A DNA stretch of 64,000 nucleotides from Rostratula benghalensis (taxonomy: Eukaryota > Chordata > Aves > Charadriiformes > Rostratulidae): positions 1,161,790 to 1,225,789 of the forward strand of contig VXAI01000087.1 of NCBI GenBank assembly GCA_013399305.1, written 5' to 3'. Shown piece by piece: positions 1-12,300 of this stretch. Position 1 is the stretch's first letter, and each line of letters starts with the position of its first letter. The notes beneath the pieces are model-generated. The model was not told the DNA's origin. It did no database searches and worked only from the letters and a program-made list of their open reading frames with translations. The position numbers and the translations under genes were made by a program.

Positions 1-155
1 AACACTGAACACAAGTAAGACCAAAAAGTTGGTGATGTATTCAACAGATTTGACACTTACATAAGCTTTTCCTGCATAAATGAGTTGAAAAAGCAACATA
101 TAGATGAGAACAGAGAAAACATCCTTCCCACACTTAGAATAAAGAGTACAGTCAC
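1..155 (-). other. MDN1 intron, 5' part only
   Basis: Intron following exon W71, starting with a GT donor (GTGACT) at 155. The next exon, expected to continue the linker, is not in the window. The frame runs on past the donor for about 32 codons but does not match the family, so it is taken as intron. Confidence 0.7.
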
Positions 156-351
156 CTTGGCAACATCTGTTCTAGCAGACAGAATTCTTCTTAATGTGCT
201 GTTTAGCCTCTGAACTTTGGTCTCTTTGTTCTCGGATTCTTCCTGCTTTTCCAAGCAGTCCAGCTGCTCCTCCTTACCAATCTCCACCAGGGCCGGCCGA
301 CAGGGTTCATCCAGAACAACTTCAAACTTCTTCATGAATTTAAAGAGAGTC
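156..351 (-). CDS. MDN1: MDN1 exon W71 (linker)
   Basis: Encodes 65 whole codons from [19 protein letters not shown] to ARTDVAK, ending in phase 0. The start is strongly conserved with human midasin ([11 protein letters not shown]); the charged second half ([14 protein letters not shown]) is variable. Last coding segment in the window. Confidence 0.92.
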
Positions 352-3300
352 CTAATTACCAAAGGAAGGCAAAAATGTTACAGGGTTTTATAAACCTGCC
401 AATTTCTCAGCTGCTGGAAATCAATGTTCCCACTCTGTTATGAGCAGAAGAAACATTCTTGCATTTAAACATAACATCATAGAGATATCATCAGGAAGGA
501 AGGTTCCAAATATGAAGCTTAATTCCAAGTTACCTGCGTATTTTTTCAACTGATTGTTTTATAGCCCAGAAGCTGACGTCATGCCACTTTGAAATTTTCA
601 CAAATTCCTATTGGGAAAATAAATAATCAGTGGGATGACTTAGATTATTGCAATGAGGTACATAAATGATCTTTATAGCTGCAATGATCTGGCAGGCTTA
701 AAATGCAAGACATTTTAGTAAGTGAGCAAATTACTGCATTGGCATCTTGTTCTAATTAACATCTGTGTCTACACTACAACTGCTGCAGAGCCAAGTGCTG
801 TGAAATCCCAAGGGTCTTCACCGCGGGGTGAAAACCTCCATGGCTAAATGGGACTGACCCAACACCAGAGATTTCAACCAACCCCCCCACATCAAAATTA
901 AATTATTCCTGAGGAAAATGTGAAGTATAGTGGGCATTTCAGTGGCCAACAGAGCTATTACATACATATTCAAGCAATATCTGTTTCTTTTATTAGAGTG
1001 GTATATTTTCTGAGCAAAGTTTCCTTTTACCTTAAGTTCCTTTTCTATGGGTTGACGCAGTTCAGTGATTCTGGCCTCAACGCACTCCGAAAATTGTTTA
1101 TAATAATTGTACAGATTCCACAGGATGCTGCACAGAACCTCTAGGAGGGACAGACAACAAGAAGCTTCTTTTAAAACAGGATATTCTTCAGTATCAAGAG
1201 GAGAAATACATACCCCTTTTTTATTATTCGGCAATCATGAAGCTTACCAAGTCGAAAAGATGGGGTAAACTGACCAACAACCTTCCAGGAAAATGGGAAA
1301 AACAGAAACACAGGCTTGTGGTGCATTTAGGAGCTTCATGATCTGGTTGGAAAGCCTTGAATGCCTGATGGTCAGGTTGTTGTAAAGAAGACTCAACAGG
1401 TGTAGCACTAACAACTTACCCTTTTCTGCTACTTGAGGCATCAGCAAGACATGGCAGTGGAAAACCAGCAGCGCCTGAAGTCGTGCCTGAAACTCTCCCA
1501 GGGTGGATCCTTCAATGAAAGCCTGTAGCGTGCTGAGCAGCGTTTTCAGATCCATTCGCTCCGTTTCTGAACATTGCATCAGAAGTTAAGATGGAAACGA
1601 GGGGAAAACAAAACAACCCCACCACCCTGTACATGAAAAAATGTCATCTGCTCTTTGTAAACATCCAACTAAATGCGAGGCCTCTACTAGGAAAGGTTAA
1701 AAACAAAATAGGAAAGGGGTGTGGGGGTGGTGGTGGTGGTGCAGAATTCTAATTTAATAAGTAAAAGGAACAAACACCACACTGGAGAAAGGAGAGGGGA
1801 CAAGAGAGGCAGCAGTAAGACAGTGACTGAGGAGGCCACCTACATGTCCAATTTCAGAATATTTTTATAACGAATACTTGCTATTCTCTGACCGAAGGCT
1901 TCTTTGGTCATGAGGAGCCATATTATAAATTAGTCACTGCCAGTTCCTTAACTCCTCAAAATTATCAAGACATAAATAGATATCAGAAGAATCTGTCAGA
2001 GAATACAGTGTCCTTAGAGCACTACCTATGGAAGAAGACGTGCCATTGCACTTGGAGATGTAAGAAAACCCAAGGTTCTGAAACTCATTACATAAGGGCA
2101 TTAATTAGTCGTGGGCTTGGAAGAATCCTACCTCATGCCAGAGGATGCTACTTTTGTATTTACAAGGCAAGGGACTGAGAGCTATATTCTTTCCCCTATT
2201 TTATGTAACATGAACACCTGCAGACAGATTTTCTAATAACATTATGTACAAAAACATACTTACTGTAACAATTCTTTAGGCTTTATATGTACAGAATGTT
2301 AAAAGCAGTTCAGCTGAGATATGAATTATACTTTGTGCAATTAAAAAAAATTAGGTGCCTTTTCCAGCTGCAGATGGAAAATCTGCAAATGCTTGAAATG
2401 TTTATTTGTGCACGACTTGGCACAGTTCCTTCTTTTAGATGCTTTTTACAGACATCTTTTTAACGCTCTCTACAACGTCAGCCCTATGAGACGCAGGTGG
2501 TTACAGAAATAAATACCAAGCACAGTTTATTCTACATCAAGGACCCTGGACAGCCATGGAATTTATAGCAGGGCAGAGGGTACAAGAAAAATACCTGAAA
2601 TACACCGTAGAACTGGCATTTAGGACCTTAGTTATGCATCCTTTGTAATTGCTGGAACTGCAACACACATTTGTACAAGGACAGCACTTACCATGGGTGT
2701 TTGCCTCAGCCTGTTCTTGAACATACTTCTCAACCATCTGATAGATGGAGAACCAGTGCTTTGTGGATTTCTCTACGTGCTGCTTCATAATATTGTCCAA
2801 ACTAACTGACCAGCAACTGGAAACAACAAGGAAGGGGAGAGAAGAAAAAAAAAAAAATAAAGCAAAAATATCATGGGTAGTTTGGGCTCCCAAGACAAGA
2901 AAATTTTCTCTTTCTACCGAAGGAAAATTTTACAGGATGAAATAATCTGCACATATGCTTGATAAACACAATCAGCTCTTGAGGATCATTTCTTTGCCAC
3001 TATTATTAAATATGAAAGAAGAAATGCAGGAACAACAGACTGTCAAACAGAAACCAGTCAGTGCCAGCAAGCTTCCACAAGACTTGAGATAGATCTGTGG
3101 AATTCCTGATCGTGGCCTACTGTGGATATAGAGGTTTTACACCGTCTTAACAGGAGACTTTTTTAAAGGAAAATTTAATGGGGGTTATTAACCAGACAAA
3201 ATACTGCAGGCTCAGGAAGCCCGGGGATGAAAACAGGAGAACACTGGGAAAATGGTAGGACTGTAGTTATCTGTCCTGCTTCTACTCCTCCTGAGGCATA

Positions 3301-6300
3301 TACATGGAGTCACCACAGGCTGGGCATGCCCGTTCTAAGCCAGTACAACTGTTAGTTTGGGGTTTTTTTGCCTCACATTGTTCCTAGGACAGACACACAC
3401 AGAAGCATGTTCCATGATTAAGGCAATTCTGCGCTGGAATGTGTCTCCATACGGAGAGAGAAGCTTACAGTATCTAAGAAAAACAACAGTGGGAAAGGAC
3501 AGTTCTTACTTCAGCTCCAGTCTTCGCCACTGAATAATCAGTTGTGTGACCAAATCAAGATGTTTCCGCAAGGACAAAGCTCGACTGGCATTTTCCTCCC
3601 AGTCCTGTGGGAAAAACACCAACAAAACAACATTTCCCTTTATATAAAGCCAGAAATTTGGTCTTTACATGGCAAGACTCATGCAGTACTCTGGATTATG
3701 TTCCTACAACTTAAACTTGTGGCACAGAGCAAGTTCACTTCCCCAAATCCTGGTAAGCAGACAGCTTTCAGTTATTTTTATGATGGCACCAATATAAAAA
3801 AGGAAGCATAAACGAGAAAATAAAAGTTTCCCTTAGCTCTTTTCTTACCTGTGCCTTTGCAAGGAGAATTTCCAAGCCATTCAGGAACTTTGAGAGAGGA
3901 CTAGAGAGTGGAAAACTCCGGATTCTGTCCATCACAACCAACAGCTGCAGAATAAAAAACAAGCTTTCAACCTATAGTAACTGATCTGCAGCAGCAGCAG
4001 TCACAAAGTTAAGCTGATTTGTATTAGCATAACCCTCCTCTGCAAGATCTTTTTTTAAATTTATTTTAAACTGCTTCCTCGTTTAAGTATAAACTTCAGG
4101 CCAGTGCACTCGGGGAAAGGAGCACAAATGATCTAATGCAAAGAATCATAGAATTGTTGAGGTTGGAAGGGACCTTTAAGATCATCTGGTCCAACCATCG
4201 ACCTAACTCAGATAAAAGCCATCACTAAACCACATCACTAAGCACCGTGTCAACCCATTTTTTCAATACCTCCAGGCATGGTGTCTCAGCCACTGCCCTG
4301 GGCAGCCCATTCCAAGGCTTGATAACCCTTTCAGTGTAAACTTTTTGTTTAATTTCCAGTGTGAACTTCCCATGAACTTGAGGCCATTTCCTCTTGTCCC
4401 ATCGCCTGCAACTTGAGAGAAGAGACCAACCTCCCCCAGCTACACCCTCCTTTCAGGGAGATGAAGAGAGTGAGAAGGTTTCCTCTCAGCCTCCTTTTCT
4501 CCAGGCTGAACCACCCCAGCTCCCTCAGCCTCTCCTCACACAACTTATTTTCCAGCCAGTGAGCCCCTCACCAGCTCAGCTGCCCTTCTCTAGACCTGTC
4601 CCAGCACCTCAATGTCTTTTCTGTGGTCCAATTGATTCTGAGTTTCTGCATTACTCTAAGAAACATAACCTGAGGGCCACACAGGCCCCGTGAGACCAAA
4701 GGCATCCATTTTAAAGTGTTACGAAAAATAGCAATTTGGAAAAAAACAGGAGCCCAAACAGCTAGAAACCTCAACAATTTTTAGAAGCATGGCAGGTTAT
4801 AGATCGCTTAAAGCTGTAAGAGCAGGGTAGGCAGTGAATATCACTTAACTAAAGTAGAACAGCTAATAATACCCAATACCTCTTAAGAAACAGGTATGCC
4901 TTCAAAACATCTGCCTAAGTAATACAGACAACATCTAGGCAAGTGTACGCGTGCACACGCCTCTGCGTATCTATACACATATTTACACACAATTGCAGTT
5001 CTAAACCACGACAATTTCCCCCCAAAATTTGTTGAGGTGTCTTTACCTGCACAAGAACTGGATGCTCCGGCCATTCCTGCAGCAGCCCATTGACTTCTTT
5101 AGCAAAATTATCAAGTACAGGTTGGCACTGTCGGACTTGCTGAATATTAGGATGCTGGTAGAAGTCGTAGGGGCCATCTTGCTGCAGCACAAGATCTGAA
5201 GTTGATTCCTCAAAAAAGGTGTTGTGAAGAAGAGTGCCAACTAGAATTTGGCTTCCCAACAGACTATCATTCATTTCGGCACCTAGGAAGCACAGAAAGA
5301 CAGACATCACAGCAAGCAATTCCTTTTTCAGTTGAACAGAAAAAGCACTGGTTTTGGTTTTTTTCCCCCCATATCCCAAGCCGTAGCATGTTATATATTA
5401 CAACAATATAAGAATATGACACACATAAGCCATGAGATGAGAGCATGGAAGAAACATATGGAAATATTGCTAGCAATCTTACCAATTAAAGGATAGAATT
5501 GTGACACCAGACATGCACCAGTCTGATAGCAGGAAACAAATGTACTGAAATAATGTTTGGCTTGATGAGAAGGCAGACTCTTTTGATACCACAGGGATCG
5601 AGCAAAGTTTAAGCACAACTGCTGATGAACCATCATTACTGTTTGCATAGAGCTCTTGGACAAAAGGGCTTTATCAACTTCCAGCTGGTCTTCTGACGTA
5701 TCTTCAGTTTCCATTTTTTCTTCTAAGCTTGGCTCAGCTGTGATATCTTCAAAGTCCTGCAAATTAGGTGATAAGCAAAGGTCAATTATAATTTCTCCCT
5801 TTAACGACTCCCCTTCCCCACCTCCCTTTTTATCATTTTTTGGTGTTCCAACGACATGCTGGTGGGTTTAAAACCGGGGTTGTATAGACACAGTACCTAC
5901 CTCACAGCTCAGACCTCAGTCTGAAACAGAACGCAGGGGAACAGAGCAATTTAGGGCAGAACCACAGTGGGCAAGAGGGTGGTACAGTGTGCCCTCAGCT
6001 CCTGCCAATCAAACCTCTTTCAGAAAAGCAGCAGCAGTTGTTATCTGCTGGTAAACCACCTCAATGCTGTTTGGTTCCTTGAGGATCTGAACTACTAGAG
6101 CCCACCAACACATCAGCACGTGTAACTGTCTCGTGCATTTCTGTACTGCACAACAGTGCTCAATGAAGTCACACTTTAAAAAACATTCACTAATGCAGGT
6201 CAGTTAAATTTGAAAACAAACAAAAAATCTCACGGCTTTAAGGCGATTAGATTTCATCAGAGGCAGCTAAACTTCTGCAGACCTTACTTGCTAACTGAAC

Positions 6301-9300
6301 CAAACTCCAGAATTTTACAACAAATAACTAATGATATCGTCATTCAGTACCTTGGAGTTACTCAGCTGAACCACAGCACAGTTCAAGTCCAGTAGTTAAT
6401 TCAAAAAACCTTCTAAAGAAAATAAATTAAAACCACAGTATTTCCTATCTTTCTATCAGAATATACTTTTGCTGGAGGAAAAAACACTTCATTCCTCATC
6501 TCATTGTTACTTATCTTTTCAGGAGCTACTTCAGAGATAACTTTGGTCAATTACCTTTTCATGAAGGGGAAATCTCCTCCTAAATTCTTCTTCCTCCTCC
6601 TCTTCCTCACTCCGGCTTTTCCCATGACTTTTGCTCCTGTATCTGTACAGACTGCGTTCCATGGCCTCCCGCTCTTGGGCACGGCGCTCCTGTTCATCCC
6701 ATTCATTTATAATTGCCTAAGGAAACACAGAGCAGCCTGCATTTATGGAAGTTAATGTTTTAAAATTGCCTCACATTTCATCCCAGGGGCAGCATCTAGC
6801 TTGTTGGGCTCTTTCCTCCTCTGCAGTCCTACAACAGTATAAATCAAAGCCATCTAACCTGAAGGAAAATTTTTAGATTGCCCTCTCAACAAACCAACGA
6901 AGAAAAAGCACATAAAAGAGTATACAACAGAGCACCTGGCCAACCTCTAGTCTCCTTTCTTAACCATATTATAAAGAAACTCTCCACAATGCTTGCTTTG
7001 GGTTTTTAATTTTTTTGTGTGTTTTTATGTTTTGTTTTGGGGGGGTTTTTTAATAAATAAAATCTTTGGTAACCATCACAGGCTATGATTTTGTGCCTTG
7101 ATAAATCCAAACAAGTTAATCCAATATTTTAGGTTTTGTTATAATTATCTTTTACCAATTCAATGGGGAGGAAAAAAAAAAAAGTGTAAGAACATTATAC
7201 TGACAATTACCAAGGTAGAATCATAGAATGCCTTGAGTTTGAAGGGACCTCCAAAGATCATTGAGTTCCAACCCCCCTGCCATGGGTAGGGACACCTCCC
7301 ACCAGAGCAGGTTGTTCAAAGCCCCATCCAGCCTGGCCTTCAACACTCTCAGACATGGGACATCCACAGCTTCCCTGGGCAACCTGTTTCAGTGCCTCAC
7401 CACCCTCACAGGAAAGAATTTCTTGTTTATGTCCACCTTCTTCAGCATAAAATCGTTACACCTTGTCCTATCACTACAAGCTGTAGTAAAAAGTCTCTTT
7501 CCATCCTTCATATAAGCCCCCTTTCAATACTGAAAAGCCACTATAAGGTCTCCCTGGACCCTTCTCTTCTCCAGGCTGAAGAGCCACAACTGTGACAGCC
7601 TTTCTTCGCAGCATGGGTGTTCTAGCCCTCGGATAATTTTTGTGGCCTTCCTCTAGACCTACTTTAACAGATCCATGTCTTGTGCTGGGGACAAGGTACT
7701 TGAGTGCAAGAATCCTGGCTGTTGGCATTCAGCTCCTACCTGACACAGATGCCTAAAAAGCTGCAGAGATTTCTTGTCCATCTCTCCTCTGGATAGAACA
7801 TGGCATCGAAGATGCAACAAAGCATTCATTAAGAGTTGCTCCAGAGTTGGGCAAGGCTGCTCTGTCCCCTCAGATTCTACTTCAGAGTGCTTCAGAGAAA
7901 ACTTCTTGAGGCCGTGAAGGACCTCAACTGAATTCACCGAGCACAGAATTTCTGCTCGAGCCAAGTAAGTGGGGAAGGCATGGCCAACTGAAGGAAATGT
8001 CAACAAAGAAGTGAGGAGGTTGGTCAGATCAGCGGGACGCACGAAACTCCTGAGCGCTGCATGAACTTCTGAAGCCACTAATCGCATGCCGTGTTGCAGC
8101 TGCAGGATGGCAGCCTGCAGTGGAATGATGGCATCAGGGAATACAGCATACTCCTCAGCCAGGTGTTTTCTAAACTGATGGTGTGACTGTTGCCAAGATG
8201 CTTCTTCATTTAATAGGTTTTGTATTGCCTGGAGTGATTTAGGTCTTTCCCCGCGCAGGAACTGCAGAAGGCGGGCTAGAAGATCTTGGACTGAAGAAAC
8301 CCGTGCTATGCTGTTGATGTACTGGTGAGCCTCCTGGTATAAGCAATCGTAGGGTGGAGCTGGAGGCCTGAAGGCCTTTTTTCTGGAAAGGCTGCTTATT
8401 TGCTCCTTCAGCCTTTGCATTCTTTCGTGCAACAGTCTGCCGAGAAATAACATTGACCAGTTTAGACATATAAACATGCTTATATTTACCTAACATAAAT
8501 CTAACTTACTCATCAAAAGTATTCTCCTAGTTTGTATGAAACAGCAAATAAGGGAAAAAAGCAGCAGCAATGCCCAAGGGAAAAAAGAAGCAGCAATGCC
8601 CAAGGGAAAACATGTACACGTACTTCTCTTTTCTTTCTCTCCACCCACTTCAACAACCTTAAATTACTTTTTTGCTTGTTAACTGACACCTCTGTAAACA
8701 TTAAGGTAAAAACAGTATTACTGGAAGCAATTGGTAAAACTCAGCTATTCAGGATTTGCTTTCAATTACTATTGTCCTCTGTAAGCCATAGCATAGACCT
8801 ATCAGATTCTCATCAGATCCTATGTGTCTAATATTTAAATGAAAACTTCCATTAGTAGTGGAAAATCATGAATAATATAGTTTTTATCTCCATGTACAAT
8901 GAACACCTGGGAACTGGCACAAAGGAAAAATCTCTGTTCACTTAAAAGTTTCCTCCTTAAGTTCTTCAGATAATAAAAACCAAACCCCAACAACCAAACA
9001 GTGGCTACAACAGCGTACTCGATGTGGCAAGATATTTATCTAAGCCACAGCACCACTGACAAAGGCTGTTGCTAAAATACACATCTGGAGATTCTACCCA
9101 GTACAAACTGGTCCAAGTACTCTGCAAAATAGCAGTGACATATATTGAGGCCTTGAAGAGTTGCATTTACAGATACACATTCCATCTCATTTCAATTTGT
9201 TAATGACATAGTCACATTCTAATGAAACTACTGTAATTTAGATGTATGGCTTTATTTTCACTTCTGGGCCTGCAATCAATTTGATCAAGATATGAAGGCC

Positions 9301-12300
9301 ACTGCTTTGATTGTTGTAGTTACAAGGGTACAAAGTGCATACAAGATAATTCCTCAGTCATTGCAAGAAAACAAAGCAGCTTCTGTATTTTTTCTTTGCC
9401 ACCTCAGGATGCAAATTGATACATTTAAATCAGCAATGCTTTTTTCCACAAAAGAACACAAAAATCCTTAAGCTTTGGAGAAAAGCTTTGGAGCCTGAGC
9501 ATCCAAAGATGAAGTTTCCAGTCTGAAAGAGCAGAGTAAAGGTCTCAGATGTTACCTGAGGTGGGGATGGATGTAGCTGCTGACTGCTTTGTCTTCAATA
9601 CTTTTTCCTGTATGCAGCTGGGATGACAAATCATTTGTTTCCCATTCGCACTCCAGCTGGTGCAACTAAAAGGGAAAGAATAAACCATTCTCTGAGGTTC
9701 TGGTGTTGTGATGATGTTATTTTCATTTTGGTGTGAGGAATATAGTTTTGTCTTTTTTTTCACGTAAATGAAGTTTCTGAAGATTGTGTGATGAATGTGT
9801 ATTTTAATGAAAATTCTTAAACATGTGGTTCACAGATGACAGTAAAAGATGTTATAACGATATACTTTAGAAGTCAAGACTAAAGATTTGCCCAAGAAAA
9901 CCCAAACTCTTGATTTTATACATTATAGAGGTAAAATCCAACTCTGCACTCACCTCTTCTTTTGCATACTTGAGCTTGTATTCTCTTTTAACAGCTGGAT
10001 CAAACCTGGTCTGTGGAAGCCACACCTGGATCTGCACCAAACCAATATTCACCCAGAGGCTTCCCCTCCAAGCTGTCTCTGGTAACTCCTTAAGCCCTTC
10101 CCCAAAGAACTGCTGCAAGCAAGTGAGCAGGAGAAACAGGAATTCTTTAGGAAGTAATTCCTGATCAGTAATGCTTCCAAGTATCTTAAGAAGGTACTCG
10201 TATGCAACAGGATCCTTGAGGTAGAACTTCTCACAGCACTCCAAAAACTTGTCTTGAAGATCTACAGGAACCAGATCTACCAGGGCAGAGAGTTGTCTGC
10301 CGAGGATTATTCCTTGTAGCCTAGCATCTGTGTATCTGGAGGCAAAGGAAAGAAACAAAGTTTACATGAGGTAATCAAACTTGTGTAACGTGCCCGATTT
10401 AAACATCGTGTGTGTGAAAGAGAGGTGTCAATACCTAAAATCTGCTATTGAAGAGACAGCCAGGTTGGTCCACAGCGCTGTGCTGACCTCCTGAAGCTGC
10501 TGTGCTCTCTCCATCCATTCTCCCAGTGTCACATGGGATGATGACAGAACAGGAAGCCCACTCACATCCCACTGGCTTGTCTTGCTGCTGCTAGTTAGAA
10601 TTTCAAAGAAGCACTTTGAGAAAACGGCTCGAGTCAAAATACCTGGGCCCTAAATTAAGAGATTAAGAGTTAGATTGTTCAGATGCAACTTGCACTGACT
10701 GTGCTAGAACTTATAGTATTGCTTTAGAAAGCAGTTAAATTATTTAATAAAAGCATATGCAGCCAAGTTGTTTGATTAGGTCAGAAGAGACAAACCTTCA
10801 TAGAACAGTTTGTATGAGATTTAGAAAAGTTCTTTTCCTCTGTTTCAGGTAGAGGCCTCCAAGTCAACCAGTAGTCGGGGTCCATGCTGAAAGTACTGCT
10901 CCAAAAGGATGCTAATGCAGCATTAACTAGTTGAGATGACAGATTAGACATTTCTTCAGAGGATACCTAAGAAGAGAGAAAGACCTAGAGCTGAAAATAA
11001 TTTACTGGGAACAAGAGAATCAAGACCACACACACATAAAAAAAGAGAAGAGCAGGACACTGTTTTTCAGTTCAGACAGTACAAGATGCTCTTGAAGGTC
11101 CTTTTCAAAGGCAGAGAGTGTTTTGCTTGCATCTCTTCTCAACAAAAAGAGTACACTTCCTGAGGTCTGCACTGCCTCCTCCTGTCTGTGGAGAGCTTTC
11201 ACAATACAGACTCTAATCTATGACCGTGCAATCTTTTGCTGTGATCTGTGACATTGCATAAGCATGGAACAGATGAAGTTACCCAGTATTCTGCTCTGAA
11301 GCATTTAAAAGTGAACTTGCTGGGTTACTGAGCTCTGTGGGAACACAACCACCACTACATCATAGCTAAACATTAACCAATCAGAATTTCTCTGACATAT
11401 TAAAAGCTCTACAGAAAACGCCTCAAATAACTGTCTCAGTCTATTTGAGTGATAACACAGAGGCTAATATTCTTCAGCATAAAACTGAATACAGAGATCC
11501 AACCAGCATCCATTCCCAGTTTTCCATTAGGTCGCAGATCGTAGAATGGTTTGGGTTGGAAGGGACCTTAAAGATTATCTAGTTCCAAACCCCCTGCCAT
11601 GAGCAGGCATGCCTTTCCACCAGACCAAGTTACTCAAAGCTCCATCCACCCTTGAACACTTCCAGGGATGGAGCATTCACAACTTCCCTGGGCAACCTGT
11701 TCCAGTGGCACAGTCCAGATATGATTTGCCTTTAGTGAAGCCATACTGGCTGTCATCAAACATCTCCTTATTTTCCACATGCCTTAGTATAGTTTCCAGG
11801 ATGATCTGCTTCATGATCTTGCCAGGCACAGAGGTGAGACTGACCGGCCTGTACTCCCTCAGGTCTTCCTTTTTCCCCTTTTTAAAAATGAGGGTTATGT
11901 TTCCCCTTTCCCAGTAAGCAGGAATTTCACTGCACTGCCCCTGCTTCTCAAATATTGATGGATAGTGGCTTAGCAGCTTTGTCTCCCAGTTCCCTCAGGA
12001 CCCACAGATACATCTCATCAGGTCCCATGGATTTGTGTACCTTCAGGTTCCTCAGATGGTCTTAAATCACATTTCCTCCTACAGCGGGCAGTTCCTCATT
12101 CTTCCAGTCCCTGCCCACCCACAGATGGATGAATGGAAGGATAGTACCAAACTAGATCATGTGGAACTATGTTATTTAAGACTTTGCTCCACTTTATTTA
12201 TGTTTTAATTATGGTTTTTGTGGGCTCACATTGAATCACCTTTCTATTAAAAGAAGGAACAATTATTTGTCAGGCACAGGTGGAAAGACTGCACGTTAAA

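Noticed and set aside
57..155. Continuation of the W71 reading frame to a stop
   Set aside because: After DVAK the residues do not fit midasin and a GT donor is present; read as intron. An 11-nt micro-exon near 69-80 was also considered and dropped for lack of support.
11609..11917. 102-codon plus-strand open frame
   Set aside because: Complement of the CR1 3' end and reverse transcriptase fragment, not a gene.
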